The notes under the pieces are model-generated. The model ran no database searches and was not told the DNA's origin. It was given only the letters and a program-made list of their open reading frames with translations. From Meloidogyne chitwoodi (taxonomy: Eukaryota; Nematoda; Chromadorea; Rhabditida; Meloidogynidae), in the NCBI GenBank assembly GCA_015183035.1, contig JACZZP010000001.1:2604001-2668000 (forward strand): a stretch of DNA of 64,000 bases, given 5' to 3'. This document shows positions 1-11,000 of this stretch, piece by piece. The position numbers and the translations under genes were made by a program. Within the stretch, counting starts at the first letter, position 1. Every line of letters starts with the position of its first letter.

Positions 1-820
1 TATTTTTGTATTTTCTTGCATGTTTTTGTACTGTTTCTTCACTGCCCAATATTCCACTGCCCAACTTTCCACTGCCCAATTTTCCTGTCACGACTCTTTT
101 CCAGAAATGTACACAATTTCTGCGTCTTTATCACATGAGAGAGTGGCCTTTATCACTGTGGCTCTGAAGAGAATTATCCGGAATACAGAAAAGTGTACAA
201 ATAAAAAATATTAAAATTTAAATTAAATTATTTTAAATTAAATTATTTATTTACTCTCACCTCTTCCCGAATATATTAATAATAATTAAAATTTAGTTGA
301 ATAATATTTTTAATTAAATAAAATATAAAGAAGCTTTAGTAATGTTCACACAATGATTATTTGAAAAAGCTACAAAAAAAGAAGTTGGTAATACAGAAAA
401 GGCTTCCGGAAAATTGTCTAATAAAATGAGAGTGTCGAGTATTCATAATACGCACATTTTTGAAAACCTTTATTTAATTATTTTTTAAATATTAAAGTAA
501 TTTTACCTCTTCTCCAGAATCAAGCTTAACACAAAGCGCACAATCACTTAAATAAAAAATTCAAGTAAAATAATTTTTGGACAATATTTTAGTCGAACGG
601 TGTTTTGAAAGATTTGTTTTGCCCCTTACCTCTATCAGTCATTCCCCTTTTTATAAACTCAATAGAGTAAAATAGGCGTTTGAACTTGCTCAAGGGAAAA
701 TAAAAAGAAATTGGGTGGGAAAAAATATATTTTTTAATTAATATAAATTTTAAATTAATTTTTTTTATTCTTAAAAACATTCAGATAATAAAAAAATAAT
801 TTTCCCCTTCTTTTTGTGTC

Positions 821-889
821 AATCCAACTAGTAGCTTTTAAAAGTTAACCTTTAATAACCGATGTTTTTTAAAAGCTACTAGTTGGATT
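821..889. repeat. MITE-like perfect inverted repeat
   Basis: Two 23-base arms (821-843 and 867-889) are exact reverse complements around a 23-base spacer; each outer end reads aatccaactag. A second, decayed copy with the same left arm lies at about 1730-1790. Short foldback elements repeated at dispersed sites are typical of non-autonomous DNA transposons. No coding capacity is present. Confidence 0.65.
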
Positions 890-1729
890 ACCCCAAAAAA
901 TGACTAATTTTTTTAATTTTAATGTTTGATCTTTTGGGTTATAAAACACACATTTAAGCACACTTCACCCCCCGTTTTTTCAATTCTTTCGAATCCTCCA
1001 AAATAGCTAATTCCACCATTGCCTATCCACTAAAACGCTCATTTCATCCTTCCGCTATTCTCTTCTTCTTCTTCTTTTTTTTACCCGCTCTTCTGTCTCC
1101 GCTCGTTAATTGTTCGTTTTCCCTCTTCTACTACTTTTATACTTTCCCGGGTCTCCGACCGGTCCAACCAACAGAGAGAAGCATTTCCTCTTTTTATATT
1201 CTTCTAGGCTCTCCTTTTGCCCTTTTTCCTTTTTTATTATTTACAATTCAGCCAGCTCTCCCCTTCTCTCTTTTTTTCCCATTTTTGCTGTCACCATCCC
1301 CCGTATTTTTAGCATCCGCTTTTTTCTTTTTTTTTCATTTTTTTTGTCCGCTCCTATTCATTTTCTTCCCCCTTTACACACTTTTCTTTCTTCCGCCCTC
1401 ATCACCCTTTTTGTCTTCTCTGTTGGGTCTCGCCTATTTCTCGCCACTCAACCCCCCAACTTTACATCCCCTCCCCATTTCCACATTCTTTGCCCTCTTT
1501 TTTCTTTCAATTTTATACCGCTCATTCTCCTCATTTTTAGTGAAATTTAGAGCGACATTTCGTCCTCGTTTTCACCTAAAATAAAAATTTTTTTTTATTT
1601 TTCTGAGTTTTTTGTGTCAATTTTCCTGATTTTTATTTTTAAAAGTCTTTTACCGCATTTTCTAACTTTTATATATTTTATTAATACATTTATAAATTTT
1701 TTTTAAATATTATAACAAATTATTTATCT

Positions 1730-1790
1730 AGTCCAACTAGTAGCTTTTAAAAACATTAATTATAAATGGTTGTTTTGAAAAAGCTACTTG
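1730..1790. repeat. Decayed second copy of the 821-889 foldback element
   Basis: The left arm at about 1730-1753 repeats the motif tccaactagtagcttttaaa found at 823-842. The right arm at about 1771-1789 is recognisable (aaaaagctact) but mutated. The spacer sequence differs from the first copy. Confidence 0.5.
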
Positions 1791-2916
1791 ACGTATTAAC
1801 CTTTTAGCCTAGAATTTTAACTTTAAAGACTCAAAAAAATATATTTTTGTTCTTTAAACTTTAATTTAACTATTTTAATTAAAAAAAAAAATTAAAGAAT
1901 TTTTTTTTAATAATAAAATAATTTTTTTCTTTGATTCTAAAAAAGTAGAGTTGGACAAGCCGAGACCGAAATATCGAGAAATAGGCCTAGATTCTCAAAA
2001 GTTTTTTTTTATTTAAATCTTTGCACATAAAAAACCTCTTATAATTAATAAGTTAAAAAAAATTAACGCCTTTCCTTTTTTATTTATTTAAGAGGACAAA
2101 AAAGGGTTCTCTCACATTCGCCTTTTTTCTCTATTATTTTATTTATGAGAAAACGGAAATGAAAAAAAATTTTTTTTGCAAATACTCCAAGAGGGAATGA
2201 AAAGCTATAAAAGGAAAAAAAGTATTTTTTAGTTGTGTTCACTTTGACATTTTCTCAATTTGCTGCTAGTCATTCAAATAGCGGAAATAGTAAAAAGGAG
2301 CGGTTTTTTGTCTCTATTTTCTCAAAAAAAAAATTTTTTTTTAATAGAAATGGAAAAGGGGAAAATTCAAACGAAAAAAAACTTTACTAATTTCTTGAAA
2401 AAAATTGAAAAAATTTGAAAAAAAATTTTTTTTGGGGAAAAAATTGCAAAAATCCTTAAATATTCCCAAAAATTTAAAAATTCCTAAACCTTTAAAGTGC
2501 ATAAAATCAACTCTGAAAAGTCTTCTTTCACCCCTAAAAACCAAAAAATCAAAAAAAGAGAAAGGACAATAGAAAAAAGGTCATGCGAGTAAGGACAACT
2601 AACTACTACTACCTATCATCTGTCAACCAACACAATTTTTGTCGTCACTTAAAAGAAAAAAGAAAATCTGAGACGACAGAAGGGGGAGGTCTGACAATTA
2701 AAAGAAAGAATAGAATAGTGCGCATGTCTTAAATTTTTTTCTTCCTCTTCATTTTCATTTTTTGCCCGGGCAAATAACCGTTAAACACTACCCCTTTTAA
2801 CCCCTCTCATTTTTAAATTTTTTTTCTTCCATTCTTCGCTAACCACAGCCTATCCTCATTTTTTTAACCACACTTTTGTTTTTTTTATTTTTCTCTTCTT
2901 TTATTTTTTGTTCCCT

Positions 2917-3015
2917 TACCTCTACTTTTCTTGTTCTCTTACCTCTTCTTTTCTTGTTCCCTTACCTCTTCTTTCCTTTTTTTATTTTTCTCTTCTTGTT
3001 CCCTTACCTCTTCTT
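2917..3015 (+). repeat. Pyrimidine-rich tandem repeat
   Basis: Several copies of a unit of about 25 bases built on 'ttgttcccttacctcttctt' follow one another, inside a longer C/T-rich tract. It looks like a degenerate minisatellite. Confidence 0.5.
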
Positions 3016-3789
3016 CTTCTTTTAACTTAACACTGATGGTCTTTTTTCTTCTTATTTTTTACCAAACCGCCCAATAGTTGTCTAATAGTGTGTGGTAGCT
3101 GTAATTCTCTATTTTCTCTCTCTCATTTTCCTCCCACTCAAAAAAATACCAAAAACCCCTTTTACCACCCTTTTATTTCTCTTCACATTTACCGCCCCCG
3201 TTTCTTCTTTTATACTTTTATTTTTCTTCACTTTCCATCCTTTTTTTCCAATTTTCTTAACCACCCGTTTCCATCTAACAATGAAAGAGCCCACAATTTC
3301 CCCAAATATTATGCCCTTTCCACTTTTTTATTTTTTTTCCTTTTTTCTTCTGTCTTCTTTTATTTTCTTCCTTTTATTTATTTCCTTTTTACCAATATAT
3401 CCCCTTTTCACATCCAGTCACATCTTTCTCCTCAATTTTCCTCTCTTTTCAGGGACGGGAGAGATGTCTAGTAGTCAAAGCGGATGAAAAAAAAGAGAGG
3501 ACCTTTTTTGTCCCTTTTTTTGGTCCTTTTCAACTACACCTACTCACCTCTCTATTTTCTCCATTCAAAACCCTCCAAAACAATCTTCCAAGCTATTCAG
3601 TCTTTTTGACACTTTACTCCCTTTTTTTTCATTCTTCCCGCGCCTATCTATTCATTCTATCCTAAAATATATTTTTTATTTTTATTCATTCCCCGTTAAA
3701 AAAAAGAATTTTCTAAATTTTATTTTTATTTTAACTTATTTTGACTTGGAGAGAAAAACAGTAGAAAATCCGGTTAATAGTGACACCCC

Positions 3790-3893
3790 AAGAAGGGGCA
3801 GTCCTTAAGTACCTAACTCCCGTTATAAGGACACTTTATTTAATTAAATAAAAGTTAAAAGGTACCTTTGGGCTGTCCCTTGGGGGTGTCTCT
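3790..3893. repeat. Imperfect inverted repeat upstream of the BED gene
   Basis: The left side (gacaccccaagaaggggcag, about 3782-3801) pairs imperfectly with the right side (ctgtcccttgggggtgtc, about 3873-3890). The inner segments taagtacct and aggtacctt also pair. It shares the words 'gttataagg' and 'ataacgggag' with repeats in intron 2 of the BED gene, so it may be an old copy of the same element. Confidence 0.4.
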
Positions 3894-4053
3894 ATAACGA
3901 GAGTCTTCTCTTTATTTCCAATTTCTTATATATCTCGAGGTGTTCTTATAACGGGAGTCATATCTTTAAATAATCTTTAACATAATTTATTAATTTTAAT
4001 TAATTTATTTAATTTTATTTAATTTTTAGTTATATTTTAAATTAAAAAAAGAA

Positions 4054-7000
4054 ATGTCTGAGGTTTGGAATCATTTTTATATGGCGCCTAATGGACTTTC
4101 GGTCAACTGCAATCATTGCGGCAAATTGTAAATATATTTATTTTTAATTTATTAATTTAAATTTATTTTTTCTCTTATAAAATTATATAATTTTATTAAA
4201 AAATAAAAAAATAAATTTTTTTAAGTATGAAAAGATCCGATTCTTCCACAAAATCAATGTGGGGTCATTTGAAAGCTTTCCATTCCGAACTTGTTGGGGA
4301 AGAAACTTTTAGACTTAAAAGAACCCGTAGAATGAGAGGGAACGAAAAGCAAATAATTAAAAAAGAGGCTAAGAAGAAGAAAAAATCAAAAATTGAACAA
4401 AAGGAACTAACTAAAAATTATCAAAATCAAAGTTCAAGTAGTTGTAATAGCTCCAATTTAAGTGAAATTAGTTACTCTGGGGAAGATGAAGAAATTATAA
4501 AATATAATAATAATAATGAAGAGGTTAAAAGGGAAATAAAAATTAAAAAAGAAGAAAATCAAAGAGTGGAGGTAGAGGAACACTTATTTATAAAGGAAGA
4601 GGAACATAGGGGTTCTGCCCTTTCTATTCAGACTCTTTTGAAGTTGGACAGTGAAAGGAAAGAAGAAAATAATGAATTAAAATTTGAGGTATTTTTTTAA
4701 ATTTTTTTGAGAGGGGATGCCCAAAAGATCAACAGAGATCAACAGGTGATCTTTTTATAGTGACACCCTAATATATTACTCTAATAATTATTCAGATTTA
4801 AGGATTAACAGACCTTAATCTAGTAAAAAACAGTTCTTTTTGGGGCATAACTATGACGATATTTAGAGTGACACTATAACGAGATTTTTGAGTAATGACA
4901 CTATAACGGGATTTAAAAGTTAAAGTGTCCCTATAACGAGATTTTTACAACTTCCCTTTAAATATTGTCAATAATTTAACTTAATTTTATTCTTTAATTT
5001 AACAGATACCTCAAAATTACCTTCAATCATCTCCACAATTACAAAATTTACAACAATTTACTAACCAAAGTGATCAATTTAAATTGCCTTGCGTTACAAT
5101 TAATCAATTAATTAATTCCCCAACTTGTACAAAAATTCAAAAAACGTCTCCTTTACCGTGTAACAGTCCCAAAATCTTCCCAAAATATTCTACAGCTGCT
5201 TTACTACAAAAACAACAACAAAATGATAATAAAGGCAAAGTATCCCCTGCACACGGTTCTGAGGCTCCCTTGCCCAATTTTAACAGTCAAAAAATGAGTG
5301 AAGCTAAATTAGAGTTACAACAATTTAATTTAACTAATTTACAACATCTTGAACCTTCTTTGATGGGTTTAAATGAACAAAAACAAAATAATTTGGCTTT
5401 GGGAAGTGACGACCCTGCTAATTTGCTTGCTAGACTAGAAACTGTAAAAATTTGAATTTTTATTTTTTTGAAAATTTTTTTTCTGGAAAAATAATTATTT
5501 TTTTTATTTAGAAAATGATCCAATAAATAAATAAAATCAATTTTCTTTTTTTTAAATTACAATTAAAATTAGTAAGGATAATACACTGACAGAGAAATTC
5601 TCTCTTCCTTTTCCATACTATTTTTTCTTCTCTGACTAATTATTTTAAAAAAAATTTTTAGGCTGCTATAATGAACCAATTAGCACTACAAAAACAACAA
5701 TTAGAAAAAACTTGTATAAATCTTCAAAACGGGCAAATAAAAGAAGAAAAACAGCCAAATTTAAACGAAATGTTAGCTTTATTAGGAGCTTCAGCAGGTT
5801 TTCAACAACAAAATGGACAAGTTAACTCAAATAATATTTTTCAAAATTTTCAAAATAATGTTAATAATTGTTTTCAACAACAGCAACAAGCTTCTGCCTT
5901 AGCAGCCTTAGCTTTCTGCAATTTTGAGTGGATGACAGCCTTACAGCAACGGCAAAACCCATTAAATCCGCAAACTCCTCTAAACACTCAAATACCTTTA
6001 CAACAATTTTTATTTGCACAAACACAACAACAATTAAATAAACAAACTTGTTTTGAGCCTAATAAACCTTCAATTAAGGCAAAAAATGTAATTATTTATT
6101 TTATTATAATTATTAATTTTGGGGTATTTTAATATAAGGTTGTCTTACCTTTTTGGCCATATCTTGTGATTTACCCAACCTAAAATTTTGAAATTTTGTG
6201 ATTTATTAGATAAGATATTGTTGAATTTATCTACAAAAAATTATTTTATTTATTCTAATAGAAAGGCAGTTATTTAATTTTTTGTATTTATTCCTTTTAA
6301 ATGCCTTTCTATTAGAGAGACCCACTTCTTTGGCTTATTTTATTATTTAATATTATTATTTAATTAATTATAAATGTGTTTTACTCTTTTTGCTAATTTT
6401 TACATTTTATAGAATCAAAAACGCAAAAGTGGATTAGTCTCAGCTACTCTTCTAACTACACCCTCTACAACAGAAATGGTTCCCAACAGTTCCCTTCAAG
6501 TTTTAGCGGAAACTGCAAGTTCCAAAAATCTCCAAAATATTCCTAAAGATCAATCCAACTCTCCTCTATCCAATAACCAACAAAAATCTTCTCTTTCATC
6601 AACAGAAGAACCTTTTTTGGCCGATTCTTTGACAGAATCTTTAATTCTTTATGGAATGCATAGAATTGCTATGGAACTTTTACTTTCTTATTCTGTACAA
6701 GCCAATAAACAGGGAAAGGCTGAATATGCTTTTTACAAAAATGCTGGGGGAATTTCAACGTAAGGGGATTTTTATTTAAAAAAAAATTTTTTGTAAACAA
6801 AAGCACAAGGAATTATAGAAGAGTGAACCTAATTTCCTTCCACCTTTTCCTCATATCTTTGACTTTAATTTTTATTTTCTAACGTAAATATCACATTAGA
6901 GGGACATTCACAGTCTGACAGTTCGCGGTGATGAACTGTCCACTTTGGTGATGAACTGTCCATTACTCGGTGAGGAACTGTCCACTTTAAGTTATCAGAC

Positions 7001-7334
7001 TGTTAACTATTCCTACACAATATTATCTCGTTCTCATAAATATTTCCCAACTTTTTATTTATCTCGCTATCTAAGTTACCGAATGGTCATTCTCAACTGA
7101 CCCTTCCTCCTTTGTTTTAATAAAATATAAATTCTGATTTAAAAAAATATTTTTCTTTTTTTAAGAATTCAAAATATGATTACCCTAACAGAGTCAACTG
7201 ATCAACAAATGCTCAATATTCGTGAATATTACAATGGTACAATTATTGCAGAAGAATTTTGGCCTAAGAATTTAGAGCCTTGTTCATTACTAAATTCTTT
7301 AAGGGATAAATGTCAAAGAAGACTTTGTAATTAA
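4054..7334 (+). CDS. BED-type zinc-finger protein
   Basis: Six exons join in frame: 4054-4127, 4226-4688, 5006-5443, 5662-6087, 6413-6759 and 7166-7334, giving about 638 residues. The first two exons build one BED finger: an aromatic start (VWNHF), a CNHC pair at about residues 19-22, and HLKAFH near residue 40. The intron splits the finger between the Cys pair and the His pair. The rest is basic (KKKKKSK), then acidic, then Gln/Asn-rich, as in transcription factors with disordered activation regions. The C-terminal 110 residues are better ordered and contain a predicted helix (SLILYGMHRIAMELLLSY). BED fingers bind DNA and occur in chromatin factors and in hAT transposases; no transposase core is visible here, so I favour a host regulator. 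The orthologue is not assigned. Confidence 0.8.
4757..4950 (+). repeat. Repeat cluster 'gacactataacgaga' in BED-gene intron 2
   Basis: The words gtgacactataacgagattt, atgacactataacgggattt and gtgtccctataacgagattt follow each other at about 4860-4950, one every 28-40 bases. Related words lie upstream of the gene at 3780-3960. This looks like a small tandem array or element remnant within the intron. Confidence 0.5.
6909..7005. repeat. Repeat with terminal inverted ends and internal 'gatgaactgtcc' copies
   Basis: The block starts with cagtctgaca and ends with tatcagactg, which are near reverse complements. Between them lie three direct copies of gtgatgaactgtccacttt with small changes. Three further copies of the internal unit stand at about 7415-7480, on the other side of the last exon of the BED gene (7166-7334). 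Confidence 0.55.
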
Positions 7335-8023
7335 AAATATTACCTCTCTTTTATTAAATTTGTACAGTATAATACTACTCTATTTTATGTACCAAAAAAT
7401 TTTAAGGCGATTCCCAACTTTGTGATGAACTGTCCCTTTTGGTGATGAACTGTCCACTTTTTTGGAGATGAACTGTCCACTTTTGTGTATTCGAATCTCC
7501 TACTTATACACCTTTCTGTATCAATTTATGCCGGGATAAGTGAGAGATTGGAGAGATAAGTGAGAGATTCTATCTTCATACCGTACATACGAGTACATAA
7601 AATAGAGTTTTAAATATTTGAATTTTTTGTACCCTTTTTAATTGAAAAAGCACATATGTATTTCATGCATTTTAATTTGTTTTTCTTTTGTATTATAATG
7701 TAAAAAAATTAATAAATTTATTTTTTTTTAATAAGAATTTTAATTTTCCCCAATTTCTAGTTTTTTAAGGCTTTAAAAAGTTAACATATGGTTTTTTATT
7801 TTAATTTATTTTTAGTCATTTTATTATTTTAATTAAAAACTATTTTTTAATCATTTTTTGGTTTAATTTCCTCAATAAATTGGAGTGCTAAAACAAAATA
7901 AAAGCTTATAAATAGTAAATAAATAAATAAATTCTAGTATCATTTATAAATGCTTAAATAAACTTAATTTTATTTTAATTAAAATTTTTTATTTAATTAA
8001 TTTAAAATAAAATATTTAATATT
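7335..8023. other. Intergenic region between the BED gene and ptl-1
   Basis: This holds the 3' UTR of the BED gene, the repeat at 7411-7483 and AT-rich sequence preceding the ptl-1 start codon. No exon is seen. Confidence 0.6.
7411..7483 (+). repeat. Three further copies of the 'gatgaactgtcc' repeat, 3' of the BED gene
   Basis: Three consecutive copies of about 22 bases containing gatgaactgtcc lie just downstream of the BED-gene stop codon. They match the internal units of the block at 6909-7005. Confidence 0.6.
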
Positions 8024-11000
8024 ATGGAGAAAAATAAAGGTTCTCCTTCTACTAGTAGCAATAAATCTTTTAATGAAGATAATTTAACTAGAGAAGCTGA
8101 AATTATGTATAAGTTGCAAAATGCTGTAAGAGAACAAGTTGCAAGGTTTAGGCAAGTTTTTTTAAAAAAAAGTTTCTAGTTTATTTTAAATAATCGCAAC
8201 TTTTGCACACACTGACCCAGTTGAGTCTAGCCTCCATAACTCTGCTAATACTTAACCTTTTTAGATAATATTGGTATCATTCGATAGAGAATTAATGTGG
8301 CTATAAAATAATTCATAAAGAAAATTTTTCTTTAAATTATCAAAAAAGTTATGATCAAAAAACTGACTAAGTCGATTGATCCATTGGAGTTCTATAATTC
8401 AGTTATTACTCAACTTTTTTAAATATTCTTTTTATCATTTGATAGAGAATTAAATTTGCTACAAATTGATATATTAATCCAAAAATTTAAACTACCAAAA
8501 AAGTTGCATTAAAAAATATACAAAGATTGTTACATTTACCAGTTTTTTGGCCATATCTATTTTACAAATAATTGTAAAAATTTTAAAATACATTTATTTG
8601 ATAGAAAATTTAATTCTCTATTTAATGATATCAACAAAACCCCAATTAGTTCATTCTTTCCAGAGTTATAAGGCTTTAACTCAACTGAGGTCTATAAGGT
8701 TAATAATCCTTTTTTCTTTAAAAAAAAAGACTAAAAACTAAATTAAAATTCCAAGAAAATCCAAAAAAGTAACTTATTTAATTTAGTATTTAAATAGCTA
8801 AATTAACCAAAATTAAATTTTAAACAAAATGAAACAAAAAAGGAAAGAAAAAGCCTCCCTGTAATGCTAATTTTAATTTAAAAAGGGTCTGTTTCGCTTC
8901 AATTCATTTTTTCTTTTTCTCTCAACTTTTATTTTTTTTTTGTTTCCAAAGCTTAAATTTATACATTTCTTGTTTTAAAATTTTTGTTTAATTTTTTTAG
9001 AATTTTTTCTTAAAATTTAACCTCTTTTTGAATTATTTACCCTAAAAAACCTTTAAAATTTCTATTTTTTCTATTTTAAAAATTAGTTTTGTAAAAAATA
9101 ATTTGTGTTTTATGTTATAAATATTTTTTTAAATTAATTTAGCTATTTTTATATTTTTTAAAAAATATTAAATTAAAAAAAATTTTTTTTAAGACTAAAA
9201 TAAAAATATTACAAAAATAGCTATTAACAATTTATTTATTGCAACCTAACCAAATAACCGTAAAAAAATAAAAAAATAAATAAATTAAAAAAATAAAAAT
9301 AACCCCACCCATTCTCCCACAGCTTATTTAATATTCAATTTTCATAAAAAGTTTTTTTTTTTAAAAAAGTTTTTTTTTAACTTTTTAGGCCTCCATTTAC
9401 GCCAAGTAATTCTTTATTGCCTCAAACTTCATCTCCTCCTATTATTAAAGTTACTCCTGCTATTCCTCAATTTTTTGAATTTTCAAAAGAGTCAAATTTA
9501 GAAGAAGAAGAAAAATTAGAAGAATTAAATATTAAAGAGGTAAGGGTCTTCCATTTGAGCCTCAGAATTTTTATTCCTTTCTTTCCTTTTGAGTCTAATT
9601 TGACCCTTTGAGTCTCAGAATACTCTCAGAATTTAAACCCATCCTTCACTTGAGTCTGAGAATTTTACCCACTTATTTTTGAGTCTCAGAATTTATAACC
9701 TCTCATCCACTCGAGTCTCAGAATTTATACTCCTTCCAAAGCCTAATCCCAATGGTTAAATTTAAATTAAATTTTTCAGACAAATATAAATCAACAACAA
9801 CAAAATAATAATAATAATAATACAAAAATAATAATAAAAATAAAAGAAATGCCTCGTCCAAGTCCCCAACCATTTCCAATAATTCCAAGTCATCATCGAA
9901 GGCGTGCATCAACAACAACAAATAATAATTCTTTTTTGCCTTCTTCTTATTCTTTTAATAATTTTAATAATTCAAACAATATTCAAGGAAATAGAAATTC
10001 TTTGCCTAGATTAAGCATTACTTCATTGGGTTCTGTTGCAAAAACTTTTAGGTAAAAAAATTGAAAAGGTATAAAAACAAATAAAAACATATAAAAACAT
10101 TTAAAACATATAAAAACATATAAAAACATTTAAAAACATATAAAAACATTTAAAACATATAAAAACATTTAAAAACATATAAAAACATTTAAAAACATTT
10201 AAAAAAATTCAAAAACATTAAAACATATAAAAACATTTAAAAACATTTAAAAACATTTAAAACATTTAAAACTTTTAAAAACATTCAAAAACATATAAAA
10301 ACATTCAAAAACATTATTTAGCGGTCTAGCAGCTTTTATAGTCCCAGAAGAGCAATCAGACAAAGAACGTTTTAGAGAATTAAGAATAGCAAGTCAAAGA
10401 CGTGCTTCTCTAGCATTTAATAATAATAAAACAAAAAAAATAAATCTTCAAAATAATTCTAATATTACTACAATAAATGATAATTTAATAGATAGTTTAG
10501 AAAGTTGCGAAGAAAAAACATCTTCAAGTGAATGTTCATTTAGGCAGAGAAATAAAAATATAACTGAAAGGTAAGAGAGACAATTTCTGATTTAACATAA
10601 ATATTTTTTGAGAGGGAAAAAATTGTGGAATTTATTTTTTCTAATTTTTAAATATTATTTTTTTTCTCTCCTTTTTTTAATTTATTTGTATATTTTTTAG
10701 GGTGCAAGTTTACCCCAAATTTTACCAATTTTTTATTTTAATTTAAATAAAAAATTTAAAAAAAATAAAAAAGAAAATGCTCATTAGCACCAAAATAAAT
10801 ATATATCCAAATTTATTTGCTCATTTTGGTGTGTAAAATTTATTTTTAAAAGGAAATGACAAATCTTTAAGAGAGAAAATGCTCTAAATTGCAAGCCAAA
10901 CATTTGACAATTCCCAAGGCAGTTTAAATATTTTCTTTTATTTCTTATACCATTCAATTTTATTTTTAAAATTTTTAAAGTTTATTAGCATTTAATTTGA

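Larger units (their letters stand above)
1..4053. other. Gene-free, repeat- and pyrimidine-rich upstream region
   Basis: I find no convincing coding exon here. The first 90 bases hold a short direct repeat built on 'ccactgcccaa'. Blocks at about 1065-1600 and 2720-3650 are almost pure C/T on the + strand. They give long low-complexity open frames that have no family features. Two MITE-like inverted repeats (821-889 and about 1730-1790) and an imperfect inverted repeat (3790-3893) lie inside. The part nearest 4054 is the likely promoter and 5' UTR of the BED zinc-finger gene, but I see no defined promoter motif. Confidence 0.6.

Noticed and set aside
1110..1584. Long overlapping open frames on the + strand
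   Set aside because: They come from C/T-rich low-complexity DNA, giving Phe/Leu/Pro/Ser strings with no splice context or family pattern.
3088..3487. Two overlapping open frames of about 130 codons
   Set aside because: Both frames of the same pyrimidine-rich tract are open, which is a composition effect.
4054..7334. hAT transposase because of the BED finger
   Set aside because: No catalytic hAT core or dimerisation domain follows; the rest is Gln/Asn-rich and the gene has a normal intron structure.
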